In this document: piece after piece, positions 33,466 to 45,934 of the stretch | Position numbering within the stretch: the stretch's first letter is position 1 | Layout: each line of letters begins with the position of its first letter | The notes under the pieces: generated by a model | What the model saw: the letters and a program-made list of their open reading frames with translations, nothing else | What the model was told of the DNA's origin: nothing | The model's database searches: none | Translations under genes and position numbers: made by a program | Assembly: GCA_013398055.1 (NCBI GenBank) | Contig: VZRS01008300.1 | Coordinates: forward strand, 626,623 to 690,622 | Length of the DNA stretch: 64,000 nt | Reading direction: 5' to 3' | Source of the DNA: Ifrita kowaldi | Taxonomy: Eukaryota > Chordata > Aves > Passeriformes > Cinclosomatidae

Positions 33466-36400
33466 GAAAAAAGTCCACCAGAGCATAATGTAGCTGCTCA
33501 GAATAAACAAGTTGAAACAATGGTTAGAGCCCCTATTCATATTTATCTTAGTGTGTATCTATGTGTATGTATAGATACATATATACACTCACATGTGCAT
33601 AGATAGGTATATGGACACACAGTGGATTGTGGACAAGTGAGATACGTTTTTTAATTTGGGACTTTAAGCATGTGGGACTAATTTCATGAAGAGAAGTTTT
33701 TAGAGGGACACACTGACCTTGCTGTGGACTTCCGTGGGCAAAATGGGTCTCATTGCAAGATCTGAACACAACAGGTGTATTCTTTTATAACAGGGGCAGG
33801 AAAATATTAAGAAGTCTCCACAGATGCCTGTTCTCTGGACCCCTCACAGCTGACACAGATACCTCATACAAAGAAATGGAGATGAAGGAAAGAGTTTTTG
33901 AACTCAACATTCGGAGTCAGCCCTTGTCCATGACAGAGTCATTGAAGGTAATTACTAGTCATTCTTCCTTCAGTATCTTAGCTGTTAAAACTACCATAAG
34001 CAATCAGTGTAAGGTAAATGTTACTCTTTGCTGAGGACAGGAATCTCCCTTTGAACTAGGTAGTCTGGAAAAAACTGTTGCACACAAATCTGGTCTTGAA
34101 TGTGGAAGACATCAGTCCCCCAAACACCAATGCATATATTTAATTTTACAAATATTAAATACCTCTTGATTCTGATATGACTGATGAGGACTTAGATGTT
34201 AAGTATTTCTTAATACTTGCATAATTACGGCCTAAGCTTATCAATATATGCCATTTGAGAAAAAGTTGCGAGAGTTATATATTTAACTGAAGTTCATAAT
34301 TGATTCCTCCCTAAGACAAAGAACAGTATGTCAACCTGAACTCGTTTAAATTTGACCTTTTAATGTGCTACAGCAGCATACTATCTTATGATTTTAGCTG
34401 TGTTGGCTCTTAAATCAGGGTCTAGATGTAAAAGGTCGTACTGAATTCTTGAGCTGAATTTTTAGCAAGGACAACTCTTAAGTTTTTTGTGATTAATACC
34501 AAGAACATGTAGGGATCATTAGAGAAAAGAGTAAAAGAGTGAGAATAAATTTGATTAATAAATTGCTTTCTGTATACCCTATTCTATTTGCAAACATACA
34601 CTAATTGGATGACATGAAGCACAGCTAAAGAAGTTATAATTAAAACACAATGCTATGAAAAAAAAAAAGAGTTGATCTTGATAGTAAGAGTGTAAATCTT
34701 CAGTTAAAAAAAGAATGTTTGGCCCATGTGTGACAGACATTTCCAAAGTGCAGAGGTAGTTATGAGTTTATGACTTTCTGCTTCTAAAATATTCCTCTCC
34801 CACAGGATCTCATGAAATATGTGTCTGTTTACAGGAAATTGTGGAAATAGTGAGTCATCTTTTCAATAATTAACACAGGATTATTTCTTGAAAAACAAGA
34901 TCAGCAGGGTTTTTTTTATCCTGATTACAAAGAATTTTGGTTAGCTACTTTTGGATACGCTCAAAACAAGGAGAATTTTCAAAGTAGTATCTAAGTGATA
35001 CTTGCTCTCTGGCAATACACTTTTACCACTAGTTGCTCCAGTTCTCTAAACCGTAGCAGTGTATCTGTCAATAGAATCTTTTAAAACTTCTTTTTCTGAC
35101 TGATGTTCTATTTTCCAAATACTTCTGTATGTAAATGTCACAAGATGCTCCCAACATGCGTAAATGGCTCAGGTTTCTCCAGTTCAGTAGGCTATGGTAT
35201 TTTTCATAAATATGACTGGAGCAATTGAAGGCAAGTGTTGGTCAATGGCTTCCAAAAATTGATCGAAACCTAAATTGTCCATTCTATCCTCAAACACTGC
35301 AAAAAGGAATGGAATGATGTCACACTAAACATTATGACTTTGCTAAGTTCAATGTAAGTAGACAGAGCAACAAACAGGCTGTGTCAGAAATATTTCACAC
35401 ACATACACACTACTAACCGACCCTAGTTACCAGCTCAGTGAGTCAGCACGGTGAAGTCCAAGGTTATGTGACACTCCCTCTGACCAATCTCTGTGTCAAG
35501 CCCTTGGGCAGAGGCTCAGCACCAATTCATAAGCAGTTCCACCTTGGACACTGCTTCTACACTTGGCTGTCCACATAGCAACATTGTCCCCAGCCCCAGC
35601 CTCTAGTACCAAGAGTCTTCATAGCCAAATATTAGCGCAATCAGCTCACAGCACCCCCTTCCAGCAGTTTCAGGTACCATTCTCTGTCAGTTTTGATCCA
35701 TGGTCAACACCAAGGCTCAGACCCTCTTTGTGTGTCAGATGTGGCTCATTATTCTCAGACCTTGTTTGCAGTGTCCTCGTGGCCATGGCTCATTATAATG
35801 AATCATTCGGGCCTTGGTTAAGGCAAAGCCATGATGTTGCCATGTGAAATGAAGGACATTTTCTGTAGCACTCCACTCAGAGTAAGCATGTATTCTTGTC
35901 AGATGGTAGTTTGTGAAACTCTGGGATAGTTTTCTTCTTCATGTTTCTGCACACTGAATGTATGAACTGCCTGCGGATGGTCTAGTTCATGATGTAAATT
36001 ACAAGACCTATTTGGGTTCTTCCAGTTCATGTCTGAAACCACAGCTCCAGGGGGAACAGGAATAACGTGTGAGCAATATAGAGAGGATGTAATTTTTCCT
36101 TGGCTGCATCTCCTGTTGCAGGAACTGCAAGAAGAAAGGGCGTAGAGTCACCACAACACATAAAATGTAACTCCAGGATATTGTTATAATGATGTAGAAA
36201 TATAATGAACTCTTTCAAGTATTTCTTATGGGCAGCCCTGTAGAACCTAACGTTCTTTTCATAATGAAGAAAATTCAGGAGCTTTATTGCTAAAAAATAG
36301 AGCAAGTTCTTGCAAACAGGACATGATGTCCAGCATAATGAGTATGCTAAATGAATAGCCACAGGATACAGAAATTGTTCTACAAGTCTTCTCCATTAAT

Positions 36401-39400
36401 CTTTTAAGAAAATGAGAATCTGCTACAGCATTGGAATTTTGTTTTGGTACTTTCTAATTTAAAGCTTATTGTAGTCTTCATTTCATTTGGAGCCTGCAAA
36501 TAGTAGCTAATGAAATTTGACCTCACAGACAGAGAGTAAAATAAATAATATAAGTACTCATCAATTAAAAAAGCAAAACCTATCAGTGCACATTTTAAAC
36601 ATATGTAAAGAATACATTTCTGAACTGCAGAAGTATTTTAAATTCATGCAGTGACCTGTATGACCTTTTTATCAATATACCCCATATGAATAATGCAGCC
36701 ACCCCAAACCCATGCCATTAAAAATTGTAATAGTTGTCTGACATGCACAAGCAATATTACACCAGGGATCTATTTGGCCCAGAGCATTCCATTAAAACAC
36801 AAAGTGAGTTTCAAATGTATATGTTAAAATGAAACATCAGCTATAATGAAAAAGGAAGCAGAACAGAGTGGGCTTTGGGTATTAGTGTGCCTTTTCTTTT
36901 AGAGAAAATTTTGCCATGCTTGTACTATACCTAATGCCATTCCGTATTTGAAGTATAATCAATCCAAATTTTACTTTGCTTTCAAAATTATCCTGTGAAA
37001 GGTATAGGGCAATCAATGCGCTGTGCTCTAGAGAGATGGTGGTATTATTTGAGTTGCTATTACTATTTAATATTTAGTTTTCAATAAAGCGTTGATTATA
37101 GTCCATTGTATTAGCTACCATACAAGTACTGAGGAAAATGTGGTCCACAATCTAAAGTTCAGCATTTCTGTTTGAATTATGAAGCTTTGGTAAGATTAAA
37201 AAAAGACAGGTAAAATACAATAGAGTGGACTGGTTATTATTTGTTCTTCATGTATTATCCTGAACATTCAGAGATTGATCAGTCCACCATCTTCACATTC
37301 TTGTGTCAGTTCATGTAACAGGATACTAAACCTTAGGATACCTAAGAAATCATCCTGTTGGAATTAGTGGGTGTTTTTTAAGTGATTCTACAGACCTTTG
37401 ACACTACACAGTAGAGTACTGGACATTACACAGCTTTGAAGGATTTTCTTCCTAACACTGCAGCATTCTGCCCTTCTCTTTACCAGTGAGGAATTCAGTC
37501 ATGGTGAGAAGAAAACTGAAAAACTATTGCTGGGTTTTCTATCATGCACGCAATCTATCTCCATGGACATCCTTGACATGACAAGTGTATTCCAAAGTGT
37601 ATCAGAGGTAAAGCAAAAGTGGATCAACAACAGGAGAAGGTCATTTAAGACTTTAAAAATCTTGAACACACTCTGGGTTGACCAAAGACTGCAGGTGAAA
37701 GTTCTTTTAGTGTATTTATGTAACTTCAGTGGGGCTACTAGTGAGGAAAGTGGTTTTACCTGACACCAGAAGCACATGAAAATGTTAATGCTTCTGTGAA
37801 AGTACTGGGAGGCAGACTTATTCCTAAAAGACAATACCTGTAGCCTTTGGACTCCTACAACTATAAAGCCATTGTGGATACTATGTACACTGGCATTTCT
37901 GAATCTCAAATATTATCGATAAATTTATTCCAGAAAATGAATACCTGTATTTATGCACTGCTCCCCACTGTAAGGTGTTTTTTAACAGGAGGCAGTCAAT
38001 ACTTCAAAACTTGCCAGCTTTAAGGACATTTGTGTTAGAGTTGGTGTCTTTGTACATGTCCTGTGATTACTTTCATGCAACCTCACACTTGTATGTTAAG
38101 ACTAAATTTTCAGTCCACTCGTTCGGCACTGACTAAAACAAAATTCTTTTTCATTTTCCTGCTTCATTCTTCAAACTGGAACGTAATAAACAATTTCTTA
38201 ATATTCTGAGAGAAAAAGGGCAGATTTTGTATAACAAAACAAATTTTTAATACTTCAGATTAATGTGGTAAACATCAGATTTCAGCCTAGAGTGAATTCT
38301 GTAAAAAAGTGGTAAACAGGGATTTGGAAGAGAAGTACGGAGAGGTCTGTTACTAACATTTTAATTCTGTTGAATTTGAAAAATTTATGAAATTTTCCAT
38401 CATATATAATTACTGTATTTGCAAGAGCATTTCCCACCACAGAAAAAGGCTATACTTAGTAGATGCCAGCCTGTCATCCTGCCTCATTTTCCAGCATTCC
38501 TGCTTTTCTTGGAGGTCATTTTTAATGACTATGTACAAGCACCTGAAAAATCATGTGCATAAATTAACTACCAATTAACGTAATACCAAAAAAAAGAAAG
38601 AAAAATGTAATTACTAGTTTCTATATATAAGTCCACTCATTATCATGTGGGATGGGTGCATGTTTGTCTCGTGCATGTTTATCACGTAGCAGTTACTGAG
38701 TCACAAAAGAAAAGTGACATTTTCATTGTGGTGCAGTCCTGAAACTGCATGTAACATGCAGCAAAAGAACCTGCTCTCAAATTTGTATGTTGGTGCTTAC
38801 TGTTGAAAGAATGTTATCACGATTTAATATAGCAAGTGCTTAATTATTTCTGTGTAACATTTCCCCACATTTAATATTACTGTCTGTCTGGAGTGGCTGT
38901 TGACCTAGTTTTCAATTAATTGCAGTGAGAATCAAAAAATGCCTTTAAAGCAGTGAATTTTTTTTCGCTGGATTACCCAAGACAACTGAAATGGTGAATT
39001 CATAATTGATAAACTTTGTTGCCACCATCAATAGCGAACTGGCATTATTACACAAAATCTTACAAAATACTCATGGCATCAGAAAATATACAGAATGTTG
39101 AGAATATTCTGTGATTCTGTGAACAGCCAATATGCCTCTCCAGTAGATAGCATTTTGATCTTTCTTTGAATACTTCAGGTAGGTTTAATCTGTTTAAAAT
39201 TTAACTGCTGGAGTAGAACGAAAAGAAGACAACATGGTAGTGACAATGTCCTTTTATATAACAAGCTTTGGTTCAATTCTTCTTCTTCTTAACTCATAAT
39301 CTTAATCTGATATATTTTAATGCCCTCTGCAACCCAGGAGAATTCATACACCTAAATTCCTCTGTAAATATGATGCCTAGAAGTCAGAACCCTACTCAAA

Positions 39401-40475
39401 AATATTTAAGCCCTAAAACTGAGGCTCTCTGCTGCCTGAGGGGATTCAAGCCCAGTATTCTCAGAGACTGAGCTGGTGCTGCCTGCATCCGGAGTCAAAA
39501 TACCACTCACCCATATGTAGAATTTTGCTACCAACTGATGATATAATGATTTTATATCTGTATTCGTTTCATCAATTTTATTATGGTGGTTCGAGGATTT
39601 TAATGCTAATAAGACACACAGATGGAAACTAAAATCAACAGATAGTAAATACTCCCAAGTACCTGTGACCTCTCTGTTGTGCATCCAAGCATAATTCCTT
39701 CTACTTTTTAAAATTTTTTTAATATTTTTACTTTTGTTCCCCAGAAACACACCTCAAAGTAAACATTAAAAGAAAAAATGGCTAGCAATTAGGTTGCTGC
39801 TGACACATCAGAATACAGGATGACTGCATATAATTTAAGTAACGTGCAGACTGTTACTTACAGCATTAGAGATATTTACTGTATGCTTTTTTTTCAGCAC
39901 TGTAATAGCTATGGACTGTATTCAGCCCTTGCTGGTAAAATTAGCTTCAGCTAACTGTATGTTATTTGTCTCTCTCTATTTCATCATTCACCACCATTTT
40001 TTGTTGATATCTACACTATTAGCACCATGTGAATCACCTTAAAGTAATTTGATCAGCCAAGTTCTCCTGTCACTTAATCCTGGTCAATTTAGACTGCCCT
40101 GGTATTAAGTGAATACATAATGCGGCTCAATGGACGAAAATTAAAGGGGATCGTGTTGTTATATAGATTTCACTCTTATTATTTGTATTTCAAGTTGGTT
40201 GCCCTTTAGTAGGTTTTCCATCCTGCATAGCTCACTTTGGTGACAAGGGGTAACAATGGCAATAGTAGCTGTTAGTGTGATATAACTCACAGCTACCACC
40301 CTCTGCTAACTGTCAGACCAGTTATTATTCCCCATAAAGCTCCTTGTAAGTATGCAAGTCAAGCTTGACAATATTTTCATGGTCAGCCATGGACAGTCCT
40401 TTATCTGCAAATACATAAGAAATATTCAGGATTTTTATTTTAAAAAAAAAATCTGTATTATATTTTTATTCACAG
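33466..40475. other. Gene-free AT-rich stretch of about 7 kb
   Basis: Unique DNA. At 33541-33600 there is a degenerate TATG/GTAT-rich passage. From about 35400 to 35880 composition is richer in C and G than the surroundings, with a 94-codon plus-strand frame (35563-35847) that I do not recognise. ORFs of 111-136 codons on the minus strand (36027-36362, 37499-37909, 39406-39750) match nothing known. An imperfect hairpin with 13-14 base arms occurs at 40071-40111. Confidence 0.45.
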
Positions 40476-40568
40476 TGTTTTCCATATTGCTGGATAAAAG
40501 AAGGGCAGAAGAAAGAAATATATGAGAAGATCAAGGAAGATGCATGGGCTGGAATTCTGTACAGGCTG
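40476..40568 (+). other. Splice-bounded open segment (candidate exon, phase 0)
   Basis: A T-rich tract (TATATTTTTATTCACAG) ends at 40475, and a donor-like GTAAAATT starts at 40569. The 93 bases between make exactly 31 open codons with phase 0 at both ends. The peptide is charged and helix-like, including IKEGQKKEIYEKIKEDAWAG. I do not recognise the protein. The donor is only moderate. Reading on past the donor, the frame stops at a TAA three codons later. Confidence 0.18.
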
Positions 40569-43500
40569 GTAAAATTATAAGATCTCGTATGATTAAACTT
40601 GTATATAAGACTTTATTTGCTAATGTGAGAGGTTTCTGTGAATATGTTTTTCTGTTCCAAAGCTCTCAGTCAGCTTTTGGCATTAGGCAGAGGACCAGCA
40701 TTTTCATTGCATTTTTGTGATCACATATCAGGGCCCAGGATATTAAAGCAATTTTTTATGGTGTGCCAGTATCTTTAAGAACTCACTTCTGAGATTTTTT
40801 TGTAAACAGGAGAGAAAAATGTCTGTCTAATTTATTTTCACATCAGTCTTTTGCACAGGTAATCCTCTCTGCTTAAGGTTTTTGTGATTTTTTTTTTTGG
40901 TAGTTAATCTTAACGCTTCTGACCTGTCTGCTCCATCTAAATACAAGTGCAAGACCTGTGTTTATTTTCATGACAGGAAAGGCAGAATTCTCTTCACTTA
41001 AGAATGGTGATTTTTACCTCTATGCCTTTACATGCATTAGTAAAGAAAATAATGTGTAGAAGGAGAAAAAGGAATGAGGGAGATCTGTATTATGCTACTG
41101 ATTCTTCAGCTCCGGATGGTAGAATACTGCAAATCATGCTAACTCAGATGACAAATCTCAAAAGGAAGCATTTCCTTACCAGTTATGCCTTTTTATAATG
41201 CCACAGAGACAGATGTGATGCATACCAAGAGCAAGGGTACAGGCCACAGAAACTGGAGTCACAAGTAGATATTGTCTGTAATTTCCTCAGGTATCCTCAC
41301 AGTTTACTAGGAAGTCATTATGGAGCTAGAAGCAGAAAGGCACTTGCTTCTCCCTTGTGCCTTTTCTGTTTGCCAGTTCCTAGAAGGGGAAATCTGGCGT
41401 CTCTGGATAACACATCTATGATAAGGTTTATTACAGTTATCCGTGAGCACTATCAAAATACAAGCTGTCTGTAGGTTTTGAAAGATGTATTGTATGTAGA
41501 AGCTGATTTGTATGTTACGCACATAAATTTAAAGATAAATGATGCTTCTCCCCCGAGTGGAAAAGACTTGGAAACTTCGGAGCTGCAGTTGCTTGCGCTG
41601 CCATCCTTCACTCTGAAGGCAACTAAATGAAGTCACATGTCTAACAATACAGATATACTGCTGAGCAGCAGCCAGAGTGAGAAGAGAGTTTGCTGACAAG
41701 AGATGAATAGCAAGAGAAGGTAAAAATCCCAGGCAGCACTAATGGTCCTCAAATAATCTTGTGTGAAGCAGAAACACCGTAAGTTAGAATTTTGGACTTT
41801 GAGGTTTGCAGTTTTTTAGCTGTACAATATTAGGAAACTTTAGAGCATTCTGTGGAAAGTAATAGAGGTGTTCCATAACAGATCTTTTAAAAAAATTATA
41901 ATGTTGGATTCTTCTTACACAAAATGCTTCAGATTTTATATCCACACTTTTGCATCTTATATTTTGAAATTTCAATTCAACAAAGCCAAGTAATATCAAA
42001 ACAGCCAAGTATTTTGAACATTACGTATATCAAAATCAAAAGGCATTTTTGTCTCTGAAAAGAGCACACTTGGGGAAGGATAAAAATGCAAATATTTTCA
42101 TCAGTTTTCCCAGAATTGATAGAAAATGGGTTTGTTATGTCTGTATAGTCGCAATCTTATTCCAGTCTTATGTGTTTATGTGACCAGATCAGCTTTGGAG
42201 GTTATAATGTTATCAGAATATATATATATATATACTCAGAATACTTGAGCACCAATATATATAACTGCCATGCCTTTATCATTAGATACCTTTTCTACTC
42301 TTTCCACTGTACACAGATTTTTATCAGAAGATTTTTTATTCTTTTTTAGTTCATTGGTAGAAGTACTGAGTAGCTTCAAGATTTATACTGACATCAAGAA
42401 TGTCATCAGAAAGGTGTTTTTCTAGTCCTTCAATTAGTAAGTTTTTTCTATGTAGTGTAAGTGCATCTGTTCAGTTATTTTTATCAAATTCTGTTGAAGA
42501 ATGAAACCAGTTTGACAAGACAGAATATATCATACATTTTCTACCCCATCTCTAACAATTCCACAGTTTTTATCTGAAAACGTCTTTTTTCCCCTTCTAA
42601 TACGATATGATCTAATATATAATGAAATACAATTAAAATATTGTCCCTATTTTCCTTTATTCAGTCATACATTTTCCTAATGTCTTATCAGTAAACTTCA
42701 AGCTGGTTTCTACTGCTAGGGAACATTTTCTTTACCTGTTTCTGATATATTGACTTGTATTAAAAATTGCTGCCTTCAGCTGTCATGAACTTTCATCAAA
42801 ACTGAAGCCGTAGTTAAAGCAACTGTGTTGCTTGTGTTGTACAGATTATTTTGGCCTTCCACTATCTTATGTTATGGATCTTGCAATTGAATAAATTTTC
42901 ATTGACTTTTTCTGTGTAGTCGCTTCATGAATAATTTCCAGCATTTTAGGAAAGTTGCCACCAAGGATGTAAAAGCATGAACCAGACAGCCTTCTTTCCC
43001 ACATCAACCCTGCCCAACACCGCGTGGTTTCTGTGTCACATGGCAGGGGTAAAGCTGCATACTGTTCTTTGTCTTGTTTTTAATAAAACCAGGTGATGAT
43101 AATCATTCCCCAGGCAACCATTTGATTACTATCTTGAGAGTAATCAATTTTAATCCAAGGCTTTGAGGGCCAAAATGGTTGTTATTTGTTGGGTAAAGTT
43201 TTGTGGGTTTTTGTTTGTTTGTTTGGGGTGTTTGTTGTTGTTTGTTCTTTTGTTTTATTCAGTAAATATTTCTTTATCACCACATGCACAAAATATCAAA
43301 TGTACAGCTACTATGTTATGTAAAAATAGTTTTTCTTCTTTATTGGAACGCATTATTGACATGCATTTTGAAAGAAACTCATCTGACTTTCTGATCTGAT
43401 AGTCTGTAACAGATTCCTACTTTGGCATTGTTAACATTTTCATCTAGATGCATTTAAAGTCTATACTCCTGATTTACCAGGAGTTCTGAAAGAGAGAGTT

Positions 43501-44124
43501 GTAGAACACTGAATATGTACAACATCTTTTAAGTGGTCTATCTTTTTTCAATATGCAATAACCAGCTGTATTAGCGTTCAAGTCATGAATCAAGTCTCAG
43601 GAATGCCAGTAATGTTCAATTTCTTTTCCACAATGAGAATTTCTCGTTCCTTTTATTATGGAGTTATTGTGGAGTCTCTTAGGATTTGTACATAAGCAAC
43701 TGAAAAAGGTCATCTTTTACTTTGTGGGTTTTGGGGTTTTTTTTTTCATATCAGTTCAGTTTATTCATGAGGGTACAGATTTAAATCTAGCACAGTAATA
43801 ACGAAGCTAGTTGTAAATGAGCTGTCTTGGGTGTCAACAGCTATCAAGTTGCTACAGCATAAAATTCGGCTTAGGCTAATATACTCAGATATAATCTCAG
43901 CTCACCTGAAATTGGGATTGTATTCTGTTTGCCTCCTTACTTCATAACATTGCTTATTTATTTCCCTCTCATCTGGTTGAATCATCTCACAAGAATGTGA
44001 CCCACAAACTTGTTCTTTCTGCTTCACACTAGTTTCCCAATTAACAGTAAAATTTCCATACTTTCACTGCTAGAAAATCTTTCCCAATGTGGGACACATA
44101 TTCTGTCCCCTTCATGCTGTAATT
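40569..44124. other. Gene-free AT-rich stretch
   Basis: Unique AT-rich DNA with an alternating TA run at about 42218-42234 and a GTTTGTTTGTTTGG-type tract at about 43196-43258. Short ORFs match nothing known. No gene is recognised. Confidence 0.5.
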
Positions 44125-44200
44125 TTCAAAGACATTTCAATCACTTATAGTTCAGATCAGTTCAGAAACCTCTGAAGATGGAGATTCCCAGCACTGATAG
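44125..44200 (-). repeat. Possible old CR1-type 3' UTR relic
   Basis: The plus-strand phrase AAACCTCTGAAGATGGAGAT then TCCCAGCACTGATAGG is the approximate complement of 'ctgggaatctccatcactggaggttttt', common to old CR1 3' UTRs. Only one convincing phrase remains, so the call is tentative. Confidence 0.38.
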
Positions 44201-44787
44201 GTCACTAAAACAGTGAAAGGGACTAGGACTCATGAAGCAATGCACCAATGCATGGATGTGCAGTGATATTTGGAAATCAGGAGCTAACCTTTTAAAAAAT
44301 ATACACAGGGTTTAAAACAAAACAAGCAAAAAATCTAAAGTCTCTCAGTCTTAGACCTTCTCTTGAAATGTATCACATTTTTTCCTGTTACAACCTTCGC
44401 TTCCAAAGCTCTCTAACTGCTTCATTCTCATTTTAAACAAGAGTGCCAGATGGTCAAAGTGTGTCAGAGTGCCCTGTGGCCAAATATATGTTCTACGTCT
44501 TGTCACTTCTTTGGTTTTAATGTGCCTTTTAAGAGAACGACACCTTTTCCAAAGCAGCAGCAAAGACGTTAATGCATTTTTCGAAGCTCCTCAATTCCTG
44601 TAATTTACTCTTTGCTTTTCACTATCTTTATGGGTAGACCGATGGTCAATGTGCCCACCTCACGGCAATCTTTTTCGCTGTTCGTTCACATCTCATTAGT
44701 AGGGTAGGAAAGGCAGTGAATTTGTTTTCTCAGTGTAGTTGAAATAATTAGCAACCTACTCTGATACCAAAAATAGTGAAGCAATTC

Positions 44788-45062
44788 AGAATCAATTATG
44801 TCGCAGAAGACCTCTGAGATCATCAAGTCACACCTGTGACTGAATGCCACCTTGTCAATTAGACCATGGCACTATGCAACATGTCCAGTCTCAAACACCT
44901 CCAGGGGCAGCGACTCCGCACCTCCCCGGCTGTCCATTCCAATGTTTAATCACCCTTTCTGTGATGAAATTCCTCCTAATGTCCAACCTAAACCTCCCCT
45001 GGCGCAGCTTGAGGCTATTTTCTCTCATCCTATCATTAGTTGCCTGGGAGAAGAGGCCAACC
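44788..45062 (-). repeat. CR1 LINE 3' fragment
   Basis: The plus strand follows the CR1 complement: AGAATCAATTATGTCGCAGA, AGACCTCTGAGATCATCAAG, AACACCTCCAGGGGCAGCGA, TCCATTCCAATGTTTAATCA, TAATGTCCAACCTAAACCTC, CCCTGGCGCAGCTTGAGGCT, then CCTATCATTAGTTGCCTGGG and AGAAGAGGCCAACC. It is on the minus strand and truncated. The two ORFs of 78 and 109 codons that cover it on the plus strand are reads of the antisense of this repeat and are not genes. Confidence 0.9.
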
Positions 45063-45410
45063 TTGCAAAAGGAGCTCTCATATTCTGACAGTAACCATAA
45101 AAAATCATGTTTGATATGTTCTGTTTACTTTGTTGTGCAATTAAGACCGTACAGGATGGCAGATGGAAACTAATTTTGACCAGCACTTGGTATTCCTCAC
45201 TCATAATTATTTAATTGTTCTGAAAACTTCAGTATCTTCCTATCAATCCTCCAGCCCTACACATCAAGTTTTACAGCGTATCCTTGGGTACGGGTGAGAG
45301 TCTCAGCTGCAATTGCTCTGGCGTTGTCTGCAGTGTCCAGTTTTAAGATAGTCCATGTTTGTTATCACATTTTCAGGCAGTACCATCATGTTTTTCTTTC
45401 CCTAGGTGTC

Positions 45411-45467
45411 TGATCCAAAACCCATTGAAGTCAGTGGAAGAGTTGTAATTGTCTTTGGTGGGCTTTC
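45411..45467. repeat. Old amniote palindromic repeat relic
   Basis: TGATCCAAAACCCATTGAAG TCAGTGGAAG on the left and a degraded GTCTTTGGTGGGCTTT on the right match both halves of the palindromic repeat 'tgatccaaagcccattgaagtcaatgg...ggctttggatcagg'. Part of the stem can still pair. Old non-autonomous DNA transposons have this structure. Confidence 0.55.
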
Positions 45468-45808
45468 ATTGTCCATAGCCAGTCTCTCCTCTCACTGTGG
45501 GCCTTTCACCAAGTTATTCTAATATAAAGAAATACCTTGGAAACAAAACAGAGAAATGTCTGTGGTCAAATCCTACGAAAGCTTATTTGACCAGTACTGC
45601 GTAGTCTTTATCAAAAAACTGTTTTCACTCTGAAGATCTACCAGTTTACCAGACAAGCAAATTAAGGCAGTGAATTAACTTCTTATTTATACAACAGTTT
45701 ATGCTAATTTAAATCCACTTTATTGGTGCCATTTACTCAAGTTCAGAGAAGAAATAAAGAATTTTGAAGGGTAATGATTAGTTTCTTATATTATCTCTTT
45801 CTCTTTAG

Positions 45809-45889
45809 AGTTCTGGTAAGCCAAAGCAAAAGATGTTATGAAATAAAGCTCAATCAGAAAAAAGCATTGGACTGCCTTGCCCTGTCCAG
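45809..45889 (+). other. Splice-bounded open segment (candidate exon)
   Basis: A strong pyrimidine tract (TTATCTCTTTCTCTTTAG) ends at 45808. A CAG/GTAGAT donor-like site follows 45889, and a stronger CAAG/GTGAGT site follows 45934. In the 81-base version one frame is open (one base, 26 codons, two bases). In the 126-base version every frame is closed: this frame meets a TAG at 45891. The peptide is Lys-, Leu- and Ser-rich and unrecognised. A non-coding exon using the stronger donor is the more natural reading if it is real. Confidence 0.15.
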
Positions 45890-45934
45890 GTAGATAAAGG
45901 GCCCTGGAGATCTTGCAAGACCAAGTTCACCAAG

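Noticed and set aside
44844..45173. 109-codon plus-strand ORF
   Set aside because: It is the antisense of a CR1 3' fragment for most of its length.
23768..45889. The splice-bounded segments as one multi-exon protein-coding gene
   Set aside because: Their phases do not join (ends after one base, next enters after two), and no peptide is recognised.
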